Shown here piece after piece: positions 52,401-61,443 of a stretch of DNA of 64,000 nt. Numbering within the stretch: position 1 is the stretch's first letter; every line of letters begins with the position of its first letter. The notes under the pieces were generated by a model. That model was not told the DNA's origin, made no database searches, and saw nothing but the letters and a program-made list of their open reading frames with translations. This stretch comes from Chitinophagaceae bacterium. GTDB taxonomy: Bacteria > Bacteroidota > Bacteroidia > Chitinophagales > Chitinophagaceae. Location of the stretch: contig JAIYAN010000024.1 in the NCBI GenBank assembly GCA_027489035.1, forward strand, positions 1 through 64,000, read 5' to 3'. The translations under genes and the position numbers were made by a program.

Positions 52401-53525
52401 CTATGTTAACCATGAAATAATCGTTTTCGCATTTTTTTGATTGTCGTATGTATCCATTATAATTTTTGCGCGATTCTGTAACATCGATTCTGTAAATTCT
52501 TGGTAAAACAAATGCTTAATTTTTAATGTGAAATCTTCAGCAGTTTCAGCCAGTTCACATAATGTTTCTATACCAGAACCCATAATGCCTGCTTGATTGA
52601 CCAAACAATGCCGACCATTAAAAATGGCATGTAACAATTTTAATTTTACACCTGTTCGATTAAATGAAGGCAAAATATTGATTTGTGCTTTTTTTATTAA
52701 ATCATTCATTTCGTGTTCTGATGGGTTTTCCACTAAACAAGTATGATTATATTGATAAACCAATTTCTTTAATCTATCTGAAGGATTTCTTCCAGCAATT
52801 ACAAATGGAATTTCTAATTTATTAAATACATGCGTCAGTAACCATTCTACTGCTTTCTCATTTTCATTAACGGATAAATTGCCGTGATACAAACAGTAAC
52901 TTCCCAGCCCAGTAAAGCTTGTAGTTTTATTTCGAGGAATAAATACAGGCAAAAATTGAATGTTGTTTAATTTATACTCCAAATTAAATATCTCAACATC
53001 CGAATGCGATACTGCCCAAAAATCAGCCATTGACACCAATTTTTTCTCATAGTGTTTTAATAGAAAAGATTCCATTTTAAAATAACATTTCCGAAAAAAA
53101 TTGCGTTCATTTTTTGCCAACTCTGAATAATAAGTATGCTCAATGTTGTGCAACCTTATTTTTACTTTTCTATTTTTAAGTGCTCCACTGAATAATGGAT
53201 ATGTACAATGTATGCCTTCTAATAAAATAGGGTAGTTGTCTTTTTGAAGATTTTCGATGAGCAAACGGCTTCTCCGGGATTGAACAATAAATGGAATACT
53301 AAAATGTAAAAACGAAAATTGATTTTTTCTGGGATAATAATTAACCGTTTTACAGTAACGCTCTAAAATATTTTGTTCATTTCTATTTTTTGTAAAACAA
53401 TGTAAATGAATAGATATGCCTTGGTCATGTAAACTTTTAATTTTATAAAATAGATCAACAACACCGCCAAAATCAACTGGCCATGGAACATCGTGTGTAA
53501 CAATATGAATATGTTTATTGCTCAA
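52401..53525 (-). CDS. Glycosyltransferase, GT-B type
   Basis: The 374-residue product has a GT-B fold: HIVTHDVPWPVDFGGVVDLF at the N-terminus and, in the C-terminal half, SYCLYHGNLSVNENEKAVEW, IPFVIAGRNPSDRLKKLVY and QINILPSFNRTGVKLKLLHA, where the donor would bind. It is the last of three co-directional genes and overlaps the upstream glycosyltransferase by 11 bp. The acceptor and sugar are unknown; a surface polysaccharide role fits the context. Confidence 0.75.
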   Translation of the reverse strand: MSNKHIHIVTHDVPWPVDFGGVVDLFYKIKSLHDQGISIHLHCFTKNRNEQNILERYCKTVNYYPRKNQFSFLHFSIPFIVQSRRSRLLIENLQKDNYPILLEGIHCTYPLFSGALKNRKVKIRLHNIEHTYYSELAKNERNFFRKCYFKMESFLLKHYEKKLVSMADFWAVSHSDVEIFNLEYKLNNIQFLPVFIPRNKTTSFTGLGSYCLYHGNLSVNENEKAVEWLLTHVFNKLEIPFVIAGRNPSDRLKKLVYQYNHTCLVENPSEHEMNDLIKKAQINILPSFNRTGVKLKLLHAIFNGRHCLVNQAGIMGSGIETLCELAETAEDFTLKIKHLFYQEFTESMLQNRAKIIMDTYDNQKNAKTIISWLT

Positions 53526-54609
53526 AAATATTTTTATAAAATTGAATTAATTTCTTTGATTCGTTTTCCCAATTATAAACCATTTTAGCCTTGACGCAAT
53601 TTTGAACAAGGTTGTTATATTTTTTTTCATCCGTCAAAAGTGCATTAATGGCTTTAGAAATTTCATTTTGATCCAGATTGTCAATTAAAACAGCAATTTC
53701 AAATTGATCATTTATGTGCTTATACTCCGGAAAATTCATTGAAACTTGAGGAATTCCAGCGTGCATGTAGTCAAAAAACTTGTTTGCTAAAGAATAATAT
53801 TGATTTAATCCTGTGTTTTCAACCAAATTTAAACCAATATAATATTGAGCGGTTATTTCATGCAGTTCTTGTGGGGATACTTTGCCTTTGATAACTACTT
53901 TATCCTCTAAACAATGATTCTGTATAATTGTTTTTAATTGACCCATAAAATTACCATCCCCATAAATGTGAAGCAACCCATCAACATTTTTCATCGCTGG
54001 AATTAAATATTCCAAACCTCGAGCTTCATTAACTGCTCCTTGATATAAAATTAATTTATCTTTTTTAGGAGAAATTTCACTTGGAATTTTAGTTGAGGTG
54101 GCGTTCATTATTACCTCATATTTTATTTTATATAATTTCCCAAAAGTATTACTGATACTAAAGCAAACGGTATATCCATTTTTAAATTTTGGAAGAAAAG
54201 TATTTTCAATAAAATGCCAAATTTTATAAACTTTAGGCCTTGTAATGATTTCTTTTTGCTGAGAAAAGTATTCATGTGCATCATAAACCAATGCTTTATT
54301 TTTTAGTTTTCCTGCAAAAAAAACGGGCATTATCGTATCTAAATCTATGGCACAAAACAAATCCGCTTTTTTGAAAAGCAAGGTGAAAAATAACTTGATA
54401 TTATATTCTGCATAAAAACCAAACCCTTTTTTGAAAAAGCATTTAATTCTTTGTTGATTGAAATTTTTATCAATCAATTTGGGAGAATTTGAAAATTGTA
54501 CACCAATTAATGAAACATTGTACCCTTCATTACAAAGCGTTTCACAAATACGAGTCATTCGCTGGTCGTAATTGAGTTCATTGGTAACTGTAAATACTAA
54601 ATGCTTCAA
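53515..54609 (-). CDS. Glycosyltransferase family 4-like protein
   Basis: The 364-residue GT-B product starts with FTVTNELNYDQRMTRICETL and has LILYQGAVNEARGLEYLIPA, VDGLLHIYGDGNF and QYYSLANKFFDYMHAGIPQV, the donor-site block of GT4-like enzymes. It overlaps the oxidoreductase gene by 4 bp and the next glycosyltransferase by 11 bp, so the three form one operon. The product sugar is unknown. Confidence 0.78.
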   Translation of the reverse strand: MKHLVFTVTNELNYDQRMTRICETLCNEGYNVSLIGVQFSNSPKLIDKNFNQQRIKCFFKKGFGFYAEYNIKLFFTLLFKKADLFCAIDLDTIMPVFFAGKLKNKALVYDAHEYFSQQKEIITRPKVYKIWHFIENTFLPKFKNGYTVCFSISNTFGKLYKIKYEVIMNATSTKIPSEISPKKDKLILYQGAVNEARGLEYLIPAMKNVDGLLHIYGDGNFMGQLKTIIQNHCLEDKVVIKGKVSPQELHEITAQYYIGLNLVENTGLNQYYSLANKFFDYMHAGIPQVSMNFPEYKHINDQFEIAVLIDNLDQNEISKAINALLTDEKKYNNLVQNCVKAKMVYNWENESKKLIQFYKNIFEQ

Positions 54610-55616
54610 TTTGTAAGCGGAATTTGCTGATAAATATTTTCTATAAATGTAACGGTTTTCAGCGCTGAGTTCCCGTCAATATGTTTACTTTCTTCACCAT
54701 TTAATGCCAAAATTAAATTATCGTACACTTTGTTGTGATTACTCATAGATCCTTTATATGCTCCATAGTCGTTTGCCAACTGATTGGGTGCCAACGCTTT
54801 TAAATCAATAATCTGGGGTATCTGATATAGTAATTCTTGCATGTATTCGCCTCCAAGCTTTATGGTTGCGTTTTCTGCAACAATCGATAATGACACTTCT
54901 TGATTTTTTGAAAAAGCATTTACCGTATAATGAATGCTTCCAATTGCACCAGATTTCATTTTTACCGAAATGGCACCTGTATCTTCAAAATCAATGTCTT
55001 TATTTGATAAATTGGACCTGAATCCGGAAAAGCTTTCCGCATCATCATTTAACATCCAAAGTAATACATCAATATAATGACTAAATTGGGTAAATAAAGT
55101 TCCACCATCTTGCTCATTTGTACCACGCCAATTCTCCGAATAGTATTGATTGGGTCGATTCCAAACGCAATTCAATTGAAAACTATATATTTTCCCTAAC
55201 GCACCAAAGTCAATTTGCTTTTTTAATGACTCGATAACTGGTGTATATCTTGAAGATTTTACGACAAATAGTTTTTTTTGATTCGTCGCTGCAGCTTGAA
55301 TCATATTTTCAGCATCTATAGTGTTGATGGCTAATGGTTTTTCACACAAAACATGTTTTCCTGAATTTAAAGAAAGTATCGTTTGTTGCGCATGCAGATA
55401 ATTGGGTGTACAGATACAAATCACGTCCACATTGGATTCTACAGCCAGTAATTCCGAAATATTGTTATATGATTTGCAGTTGAATTCAGTAGCCAATTGT
55501 TGCGCACGCTGAAAATCAACATCACAAACGGCAATTAATTTACCAACCCTTGCAATCTGTTCGGCATGTCTTTTGGCTATTTTTCCGCAACCAATAATGG
55601 CAAAACTTAATGTCAT
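54606..55616 (-). CDS. Gfo/Idh/MocA-family NAD(P)-dependent oxidoreductase
   Basis: The 336-residue product has the N-terminal Rossmann motif AIIGCGKIAKRHAEQIARVG, VICICTPNYLHAQQ, and the catalytic-site HVLCEKPLAINTIDAENM, followed by NQYYSENWRGTNEQDGGTLF in the substrate domain. Such enzymes often act on sugar nucleotides (for example UDP-GlcNAcA dehydrogenases), which fits the two glycosyltransferases behind it. It is the first gene of the operon, divergent from rpsO. Confidence 0.85.
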   Translation of the reverse strand: MTLSFAIIGCGKIAKRHAEQIARVGKLIAVCDVDFQRAQQLATEFNCKSYNNISELLAVESNVDVICICTPNYLHAQQTILSLNSGKHVLCEKPLAINTIDAENMIQAAATNQKKLFVVKSSRYTPVIESLKKQIDFGALGKIYSFQLNCVWNRPNQYYSENWRGTNEQDGGTLFTQFSHYIDVLLWMLNDDAESFSGFRSNLSNKDIDFEDTGAISVKMKSGAIGSIHYTVNAFSKNQEVSLSIVAENATIKLGGEYMQELLYQIPQIIDLKALAPNQLANDYGAYKGSMSNHNKVYDNLILALNGEESKHIDGNSALKTVTFIENIYQQIPLTN

Positions 55617-55693
55617 AATACAAATTTGCAGCTTTTAAATTGAGTTATTGAATATTTATTCTAAAAATCTTACCGAATTACAAATTGAATCAT

Positions 55694-55701
55694 TACATTT
55701 G
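55694..55701 (+). promoter_or_regulatory. TACATTTG -7-like box before rpsO
   Basis: It is an exact TAnnTTTG match, 51 bases before the rpsO start, leaving a leader of roughly 45 bases. No TTTG lies 19 bases upstream, so the -33 half is weak or absent. Confidence 0.5.
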
Positions 55702-55752
55702 CATCCGATAAAAACAGAATTAAAACACAGGGTTTTAAAAAAAAACAAAGAA

Positions 55753-56025
55753 ATGTCTCATTTAACAAGCGAAAGAAAGATTACCATTTTCCAAACTTAC
55801 GGAGGTAATGCTACAAACACAGGATCAATTGAAGGACAAGTTGCTATGCTTACAGAGCGTATCAATCACATTTCAAATCATCTAAAAGTAAACAAAAAAG
55901 ATTTCTCATCACAAAGAGGTTTGATGATGATGGTTGGTAAGCGCAAGCGTTTATTGACTTATTTAAGCAAGCACGATCTTAGTGGATACAGATCTCTTAT
56001 TGAGAAATTAGGTCTTCGTAAATAA
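55753..56025 (+). CDS. rpsO: Ribosomal protein S15
   Basis: The frame is open from 55648, but S15 begins at the ATG at 55753 (MSHLTSERKITIFQTYGGNA), giving 90 residues as in the family. GSIEGQVAMLTERINHISNH, KDFSSQRGLMMMVGKRKRLL and YRSLIEKLGLRK are diagnostic. S15 binds 16S rRNA early in 30S assembly. pnp follows after a hairpin-rich gap, the same order as in many bacteria. Confidence 0.95.
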   Translation: MSHLTSERKITIFQTYGGNATNTGSIEGQVAMLTERINHISNHLKVNKKDFSSQRGLMMMVGKRKRLLTYLSKHDLSGYRSLIEKLGLRK

Positions 56026-56053
56026 TTTTATTTTCATTTACAAATTTGAATAT

Positions 56054-56080
56054 TTCCCAACTGTATTTTACCGTTGGGAA
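56054..56080 (+). terminator. Hairpin after rpsO
   Basis: TTCCCAAC and GTTGGGAA pair perfectly around an 11-base loop, 28 bp after the rpsO stop. The following bases are only moderately T-rich (TTGTTCTTTG), so it may terminate partially and let pnp be read through. Confidence 0.5.
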
Positions 56081-56111
56081 TTGTTCTTTGTATATGTTTA
56101 ATTTTCATCAT

Positions 56112-56130
56112 CAGCGAAATGGTTTCGCTG
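56112..56130 (+). promoter_or_regulatory. Hairpin in the pnp leader
   Basis: CAGCGAAA and TTTCGCTG pair perfectly around TGG, 16 bp before the pnp start. In E. coli a leader hairpin between rpsO and pnp is cut by RNase III and mediates pnp autoregulation; this one sits in the same place but is much shorter. It also shares the CCAGCGAA core with the repeats near lipA. Confidence 0.4.
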
Positions 56131-56146
56131 GTTAAATATTTAATAC

Positions 56147-58291
56147 ATGTCATTTTTACAATCAAAATCCGTTACATTCGATATTGGCGGTGGTCGTATG
56201 GTTACGATCGAAACAGGGAAAATGGCACGTCAAGCAGACGGTGCCGTTACAGTAAGACAAGGAAATTGTATCATTTTAGCAACTGTTGTTGCCAATAAAG
56301 AACCAAAAGCGGGACAAAATTTTTTCCCATTATCAGTAGATTATCAAGAAAAATTTGCTTCTGCAGGTAGAGTCCCTGGTTCATTCTTTAAAAGAGAAGC
56401 AAGATTAAACGATTACGAAATTTTAACTTCAAGATTAATTGATCGTGCTTTACGCCCACTTTTTCCAGAAGATTATTTATGCGATGTTCAGGTTTTGGTA
56501 AGTTTAATTTCTTCTGATGATGAAGTTTTGCCAGATGCATTAGCTTGTTTAGCTGCTTCAGCTGCACTTGCCGTTTCAGATATTCCAGTTATGGAAATTA
56601 TTTCTGAAGTTAGAATTGGCAGAGTAAATGGAGAAATGGTGATAAACCCAACGCGTTCTCAAATGAAAGAAAGTGATTTGGAATTTATCATTGCGGCAAC
56701 CAACAAAAACATAATGATGGTTGAAGGTGAAAGTAACGAATGTCAAGAAGAAGATTTGATTCAAGCGTTGGAAATAGCACATGATGCGATTAGAATTCAA
56801 GTTAAAGCTCAGGAAGAATTAAGAGGTTTAGTTGGCATTACTTCAAAAAGAGAATATACGAAACCATACAGAAACGAAGATTTGTACGAAAAAATCAAAT
56901 CGTTTGCTTCTGAAAAAATGTATCAAATATCTTCATCTGCTTCTGCAAAACACGAACGCAGTGATGCATACAAAGAATTACATAAAGAAGTAGTTGAATT
57001 CTTAGGTGAATTACCTGATGAAGACAAAGCATTGGTAGGACATTATTTTGGTGATCTTCAATATTATGTTGTAAGAGACATGATATTAAACGATCGTAAA
57101 AGATTGGATGGAAGAGGAACGGAAGACATCAGACCATTAGAAATGGAAATTGATTTATTACCAACTCCGCATGGTTCTGCATTATTTACAAGAGGTGAAA
57201 CTCAATCACTTACAACAGTTACTTTAGGAACTCCTTTAGATGAATTGCTGGTTGAAAGTGCGCATTCTTCTGAATATTCTAAATTCATCTTACATTATAA
57301 CTTCCCTCCGTTTAGTACTGGCGAAGTAAAAATGATGAGAGGTGTTGGTAGAAGAGAAGTTGGACACGGTAACTTAGCTATGCGTTCATTGAAGAAAATG
57401 ATGCCTGGAAGCGACTATCCTTACACCGTTCGTGTAGTAAGTGATATCTTGGAAAGTAATGGATCATCTTCTATGGCTACCGTTTGTGCGGGTTCATTGG
57501 CATTAATGGATGCGGGTGTTCCTTTGAAAAAACATGTAAGTGGCGTTGCAATGGGACTTATCACCAAAGGCGATCAGTTTGCCGTATTAACAGATATCTT
57601 AGGAGACGAAGATCATTTGGGTGATATGGATTTTAAAGTAACTGGAACTAGAGATGGTATTTGTGGCGTTCAAATGGATATTAAAGTAGATGGTTTAAGC
57701 ATGGATGTAATGCGTCAAGCATTAAGTCAGGCTAAAAAAGGACGTTTACATATTTTAGATGCAATGCATGCTTGCACCTTAGCACCAAGAGAAGATGTGA
57801 AACCACATGCACCTCGTATGGTAAAATTGATTATTGACAAAGAATATATCGGTGCTGTAATCGGACCAGGTGGTAAAGTAATTCAAGAAATTCAACGTGA
57901 AACAGGTACAACCATTAATATTGAAGAGGTTGATAACCATGGTGAAGTAAGCATTTTCTCTAAAGAAAAAGCCACTTTAGATAGAGCGGTACAATGGATA
58001 AACGGTATCGTTGCGGTTCCAGAAGTAGGACAAGCTTATGAAGGAACTATTAAGAGCATTAAAGAATTTGGTGCCTTTGTTGAGTTCTTGCCTAAGAAAG
58101 AAGGTTTGTTACACATTAGTGAAATAAGCTGGAAACGTCTTGACAGCATGGAAGGTTTATTTAAAGAAGGTGAAAAAGTAAAAGTTAAATTACTTGAAGT
58201 AGATCCAAGAACAGGTAAATTCAAATTGAGCAGAAAAGCATTAATGCCAAAACCAGAAGCACCAGCAAAGCCTCAAGGAGAAAACAACTAA
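56147..58291 (+). CDS. pnp: Polyribonucleotide nucleotidyltransferase
   Basis: The 714-residue product degrades RNA 3' to 5' by phosphorolysis. The two RNase PH domains are present (RQGNCIILATVVANKEPKAG; GETQSLTTVTLGTPLDELLV with SDILESNGSSSMATVCAGSL), followed by a KH domain (KEYIGAVIGPGGKVIQEIQ) and an S1 domain (GQAYEGTIKSIKEFGAFVEF). Length is normal and the gene is intact. A strong terminator follows. Confidence 0.96.
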   Translation: MSFLQSKSVTFDIGGGRMVTIETGKMARQADGAVTVRQGNCIILATVVANKEPKAGQNFFPLSVDYQEKFASAGRVPGSFFKREARLNDYEILTSRLIDRALRPLFPEDYLCDVQVLVSLISSDDEVLPDALACLAASAALAVSDIPVMEIISEVRIGRVNGEMVINPTRSQMKESDLEFIIAATNKNIMMVEGESNECQEEDLIQALEIAHDAIRIQVKAQEELRGLVGITSKREYTKPYRNEDLYEKIKSFASEKMYQISSSASAKHERSDAYKELHKEVVEFLGELPDEDKALVGHYFGDLQYYVVRDMILNDRKRLDGRGTEDIRPLEMEIDLLPTPHGSALFTRGETQSLTTVTLGTPLDELLVESAHSSEYSKFILHYNFPPFSTGEVKMMRGVGRREVGHGNLAMRSLKKMMPGSDYPYTVRVVSDILESNGSSSMATVCAGSLALMDAGVPLKKHVSGVAMGLITKGDQFAVLTDILGDEDHLGDMDFKVTGTRDGICGVQMDIKVDGLSMDVMRQALSQAKKGRLHILDAMHACTLAPREDVKPHAPRMVKLIIDKEYIGAVIGPGGKVIQEIQRETGTTINIEEVDNHGEVSIFSKEKATLDRAVQWINGIVAVPEVGQAYEGTIKSIKEFGAFVEFLPKKEGLLHISEISWKRLDSMEGLFKEGEKVKVKLLEVDPRTGKFKLSRKALMPKPEAPAKPQGENN

Positions 58292-58312
58292 TTAATTTTT
58301 TTTTAAATATAC

Positions 58313-58349
58313 AGCTGTTGCATTCATTTAGTTTGCAACAGCTTTTTTT
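58313..58349 (+). terminator. Intrinsic terminator of pnp
   Basis: AGCTGTTGCA and TGCAACAGCT form a perfect 10-bp stem with an 11-base loop and a run of seven T, ending 3 bp before the prmA start codon. Confidence 0.85.
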
Positions 58350-58352
58350 ATT

Positions 58353-59186
58353 ATGGCACATTTAGAATACAATATAAACACAGAAAACGCGGAACAAGCA
58401 GAAATGCTTCTTGCTTTGATAATGCCCTATAATTTTGAAGGATATCTTCAAGAAGAGGCCTCGTTAAAAGCATACGTGAATCAAAACGATTTTGATGCTG
58501 AAGCGTTTGAAGCATTTTTAAAAGAATCAAACCTAAGCTTCAATAAATCATCAATCCAACATGAAAATTGGAACGCTAAATGGGAAAGTAGTTTTGAACC
58601 TATAGTTGTCCCATATATTGATAGTCCTGAAATATTTGCTTGTGTTCGAGCGAATTTTCATCCTATGAACAATGATGCCAAATTTGACTTACTTATCACG
58701 CCAAAAATGAGTTTTGGTACCGGACATCATCCCACAACTTTTCAAATGATTCAAGAAATGAGTGTTTTGAATTTTGAAAATAAAATTGTTTTAGATTATG
58801 GAACTGGCACGGGTGTTTTGGCTGTTTTAGCTGAAAAATTGGGTGCTCAAAAAGTAGTCGCTATTGATTATGATGTTCTTTGTTATGATAACACAGTTGA
58901 AAATATTGAAGCAAACCATTGTAAAAAAATAATCCCCGTTTTAGATAGTCATTGTACTAATAACAATGAAAAAGTAGATATCTTACTTGCAAATATTAAT
59001 TTGAATGTTATCATTTCAGAATTAAAAAACATATTAGAAGCAACTTCTCAGGGAACACAAATTCTATTTAGTGGCATTTTGATTGAGCATAAAGAGATAA
59101 TCTACAACGCTTTAGTTGAGCATCATTTCCAAAATATTCAAATGAAATCCAAAGAAAATTGGCTTGTAATTTATTGCACACGATGA
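58353..59186 (+). CDS. prmA: Ribosomal protein L11 methyltransferase
   Basis: The 277-residue product has the PrmA core: MSFGTGHHPTTFQMIQEM, VLDYGTGTGVLAVLAEKLGA with the SAM-binding glycines, VVAIDYDVLCYDNTVENIEA, and DILLANINLNVIISEL with the NIN-type catalytic loop. It trimethylates L11 in other bacteria. The N-terminal 100 residues form the L11-recognition part. It starts 3 bp after the pnp terminator T-run, so it must have its own promoter or read-through. Confidence 0.88.
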   Translation: MAHLEYNINTENAEQAEMLLALIMPYNFEGYLQEEASLKAYVNQNDFDAEAFEAFLKESNLSFNKSSIQHENWNAKWESSFEPIVVPYIDSPEIFACVRANFHPMNNDAKFDLLITPKMSFGTGHHPTTFQMIQEMSVLNFENKIVLDYGTGTGVLAVLAEKLGAQKVVAIDYDVLCYDNTVENIEANHCKKIIPVLDSHCTNNNEKVDILLANINLNVIISELKNILEATSQGTQILFSGILIEHKEIIYNALVEHHFQNIQMKSKENWLVIYCTR

Positions 59187-59237
59187 TAATCAGTCAAGCA
59201 ATATTATTTAATTGTTAAGAATTTGAACTTTTTTTTC

Positions 59238-59278
59238 TATTTTTGATTTATTGTTTTTTAGGTTGATCATCCTAAAAA
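59238..59278 (+). promoter_or_regulatory. Promoter-like box and hairpin in the plsY leader
   Basis: TATTTTTG (59238-59245) matches the -7 consensus, with ATTG 23 bases upstream. Just after it, TTTTTAGG and CCTAAAAA make a perfect 8-bp hairpin around TTGATCAT (59255-59278), inside the predicted leader. It may be a terminator for prmA or a leader structure of plsY. Confidence 0.4.
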
Positions 59279-59352
59279 TAAGAATCTCACTTTTAAATGC
59301 GTTTTGTTTTCAGGTCATTTGAAGTGAATAATTGTAACAATAACAGATAAAC

Positions 59353-60000
59353 ATGAAAGAATTTTTATTAATCATAACTGCTTATTTAATAGGATCTATA
59401 CCTACTGCATTAATCATCAGTCGTCAATATTTTGGAATAGATATTAGAGAATACGGAAGTGGTAATATGGGCGCTACCAATGCTTTCAGAATATTAGGCG
59501 CTAAGTATGGTACTATAATTATGGTATTGGATGTTTTAAAAGGGATGTTGGCCGTTGGACTTTTTTATTTAATGCCATTTTACATTAGTAATGAATTTGA
59601 ACGCACCAATTTTATGATTGCGCTGGGATTATCAGCTGTAATAGGACATATTTTACCGGTATTTGCAGATTTTAAAGGCGGAAAGGGTGTAGCAACCTTA
59701 TTGGGTATGATTTTGGCAATCCAACCTGTAATTGCCCTAACATGTATTGGTGTTTTCTTAATTGTTTTATTTCTAACCAGATATGTTTCTTTAAGCTCTA
59801 TTTTAGGTGCAGTGATGCTTCCAATCTGTGTTTTGTGGATTTGGAATGAAGATGAGTTAACCTATCGGATTTTTGCTTTATTGGTTGCAGCAATGGTGAT
59901 CATCACCCATCAAAAAAACATCAGCCGTATTATAAAAGGTGCTGAAAATAGGGTTCCTATTCTAAAATATCGCGACAGAAAAAATAAAAATAAAAACTAG
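59353..60000 (+). CDS. plsY: Acyl-phosphate:glycerol-3-phosphate acyltransferase
   Basis: The 215-residue membrane protein has the three PlsY motifs: REYGSGNMGATNAFRILG, FADFKGGKGVATLLG and, near the C-terminus, IITHQKNISRIIKGAENRVP. It performs the first acylation in phospholipid synthesis using acyl-phosphate. About five to seven membrane spans are visible. It is a lone gene. Confidence 0.93.
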   Translation: MKEFLLIITAYLIGSIPTALIISRQYFGIDIREYGSGNMGATNAFRILGAKYGTIIMVLDVLKGMLAVGLFYLMPFYISNEFERTNFMIALGLSAVIGHILPVFADFKGGKGVATLLGMILAIQPVIALTCIGVFLIVLFLTRYVSLSSILGAVMLPICVLWIWNEDELTYRIFALLVAAMVIITHQKNISRIIKGAENRVPILKYRDRKNKNKN

Positions 60001-60046
60001 TTTTTCTCGGTTTAAAAAACAATTTCTTTCATTTAAAAAATCTACA

Positions 60047-60835
60047 GTGCGCATTTTTAGCGTGTTTATTTTCATATTTTTTATTTCTTGCGAAAGGAAT
60101 GCGATTACAGGAAGACGTCAACTCAATCTTTTTCCAGAAGCTGATTTACAAAAGCAAGCACTTACAGAATATCGAAGTTTTCTAAACAAAAACAAAGTAA
60201 TACCAGCTGGAAGCAGCAAGCAAGCTGAAATGGTAAAAAGGGTAGGGCTTCGAATTTCCAATGCAATTACAAATTATTATAATCAAAAAGGTTTAAGCAA
60301 TGAATTGGCAGGATATAATTGGGAATTTAATTTGGTAAATAGTCCTGAAATTAATGCATGGTGTATGCCAGGTGGAAAAGTAGTAGTTTACACAGGCATA
60401 CTTGATGTTACAAAAAATGAAAATGCATTGGCAATTGTTTTGGGCCATGAAATAACGCATGCTGTAGCCCATCATGGAAACGAAAGAATAAGTCAGGCAT
60501 TTGTCGCACAGGGCATTCAGGTTGCAGGCGATGCGTTTACTAAAAACAATAAAGAAACGAATGCGGTGTTTAATGCAGTATTTATTCCTGGCTCACAACT
60601 GGGAGTACTGTTACCAAATTCGAGAAACCATGAATTAGAGGCTGATCGTTTTGGAATTATTTTTGCCGCAATGGCTGGTTATGACCCAAGAGAGTCTGTT
60701 CTTTTTTGGGGTAGAATGGATAGCCAAACTAAAAATCACATTCCTGAGTGGCTTGCAACACATCCTTCGAATACCAAAAGAATTCAAAAATTAAATGAAT
60801 TTATGGACGAAGCGATGGCATTTTACAAACCATAA
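60047..60835 (+). CDS. M48-family metallopeptidase lipoprotein
   Basis: It uses a GTG start (no in-frame ATG before the signal): RIFSVFIFIFFISC with the lipid Cys at 15. The 262-residue product has the zinc motif VLGHEITHAVAHHGNERISQ (HEITH) and the third ligand in NHELEADRFG, as in Oma1/LoiP-like M48 peptidases. These outer-membrane-facing enzymes take part in envelope quality control. It starts 46 bp after plsY. Confidence 0.85.
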   Translation: MRIFSVFIFIFFISCERNAITGRRQLNLFPEADLQKQALTEYRSFLNKNKVIPAGSSKQAEMVKRVGLRISNAITNYYNQKGLSNELAGYNWEFNLVNSPEINAWCMPGGKVVVYTGILDVTKNENALAIVLGHEITHAVAHHGNERISQAFVAQGIQVAGDAFTKNNKETNAVFNAVFIPGSQLGVLLPNSRNHELEADRFGIIFAAMAGYDPRESVLFWGRMDSQTKNHIPEWLATHPSNTKRIQKLNEFMDEAMAFYKP

Positions 60836-60869
60836 GAATGATAAAATCTACAATTAATCTTCAATTTTA

Positions 60870-60900
60870 TTTGAATTAGGCTATAAATTGTTTACTTTTG
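60870..60900 (+). promoter_or_regulatory. Canonical Bacteroidota promoter
   Basis: TTTG (60870-60873) is followed after exactly 19 bases by TACTTTTG (60893-60900), the full -33/-7 consensus. It lies about 85 bases before the DUF3052-like gene at 60985. Confidence 0.7.
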
Positions 60901-60984
60901 CATTCTGTTTTTAAAAGAAATCAAATCATTATTCAATTCATTTTATCTTGAATAATTTTTTTTACTAAAAAATGTTTTCTCATT

Positions 60985-61440
60985 ATGGCTATTCAAACAG
61001 TGCTTGAAAAACTTCAATATAACAACGAGAAAAATATTCTAATACAAGGCTTACCCTCTTCGGTTGAGAAACAATTCATGAAAATTTCATTTTCTAAAAG
61101 TGTTACGCCTTTGCTTCGTGTAAAAAAAGTAGACTTCGCTTTGGTTTTTGCGGTTAGTCAAAAACAACTTAACGATATCATTACAGAAATTATGCCCGCG
61201 CTTCATTTGAATACAAAATTGTGGGTTGCTCATCCAAAACCAACCGCTAAAATAGCTTCTGATTTATGCAGGGTGCTTCATTGGCAGGTTATTGAAGATT
61301 TCCAATTGGAAGCCATGGATCAAATTGAGATGGATAATGTTTGGTGTGCAACAAATTTTAAAATAGAAGGCGAAAATCATTCTATTAGCAATAGCGTACC
61401 ACGTTATAAATTAGCCAATACAGAAATGGAAATGGTATAG
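60985..61440 (+). CDS. DUF3052-like protein
   Basis: The 151-residue product resembles DUF3052: DFALVFAVSQKQLNDIITEI, LNTKLWVAHPKPTAKIASDL and AMDQIEMDNVWCATNFK follow the family's D..hVF.....L, LW...PK and D..W pattern. The function of the family is not established. It ends 3 bp from the convergent dnaG gene. Confidence 0.6.
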   Translation: MAIQTVLEKLQYNNEKNILIQGLPSSVEKQFMKISFSKSVTPLLRVKKVDFALVFAVSQKQLNDIITEIMPALHLNTKLWVAHPKPTAKIASDLCRVLHWQVIEDFQLEAMDQIEMDNVWCATNFKIEGENHSISNSVPRYKLANTEMEMV

Positions 61441-61443
61441 GTT

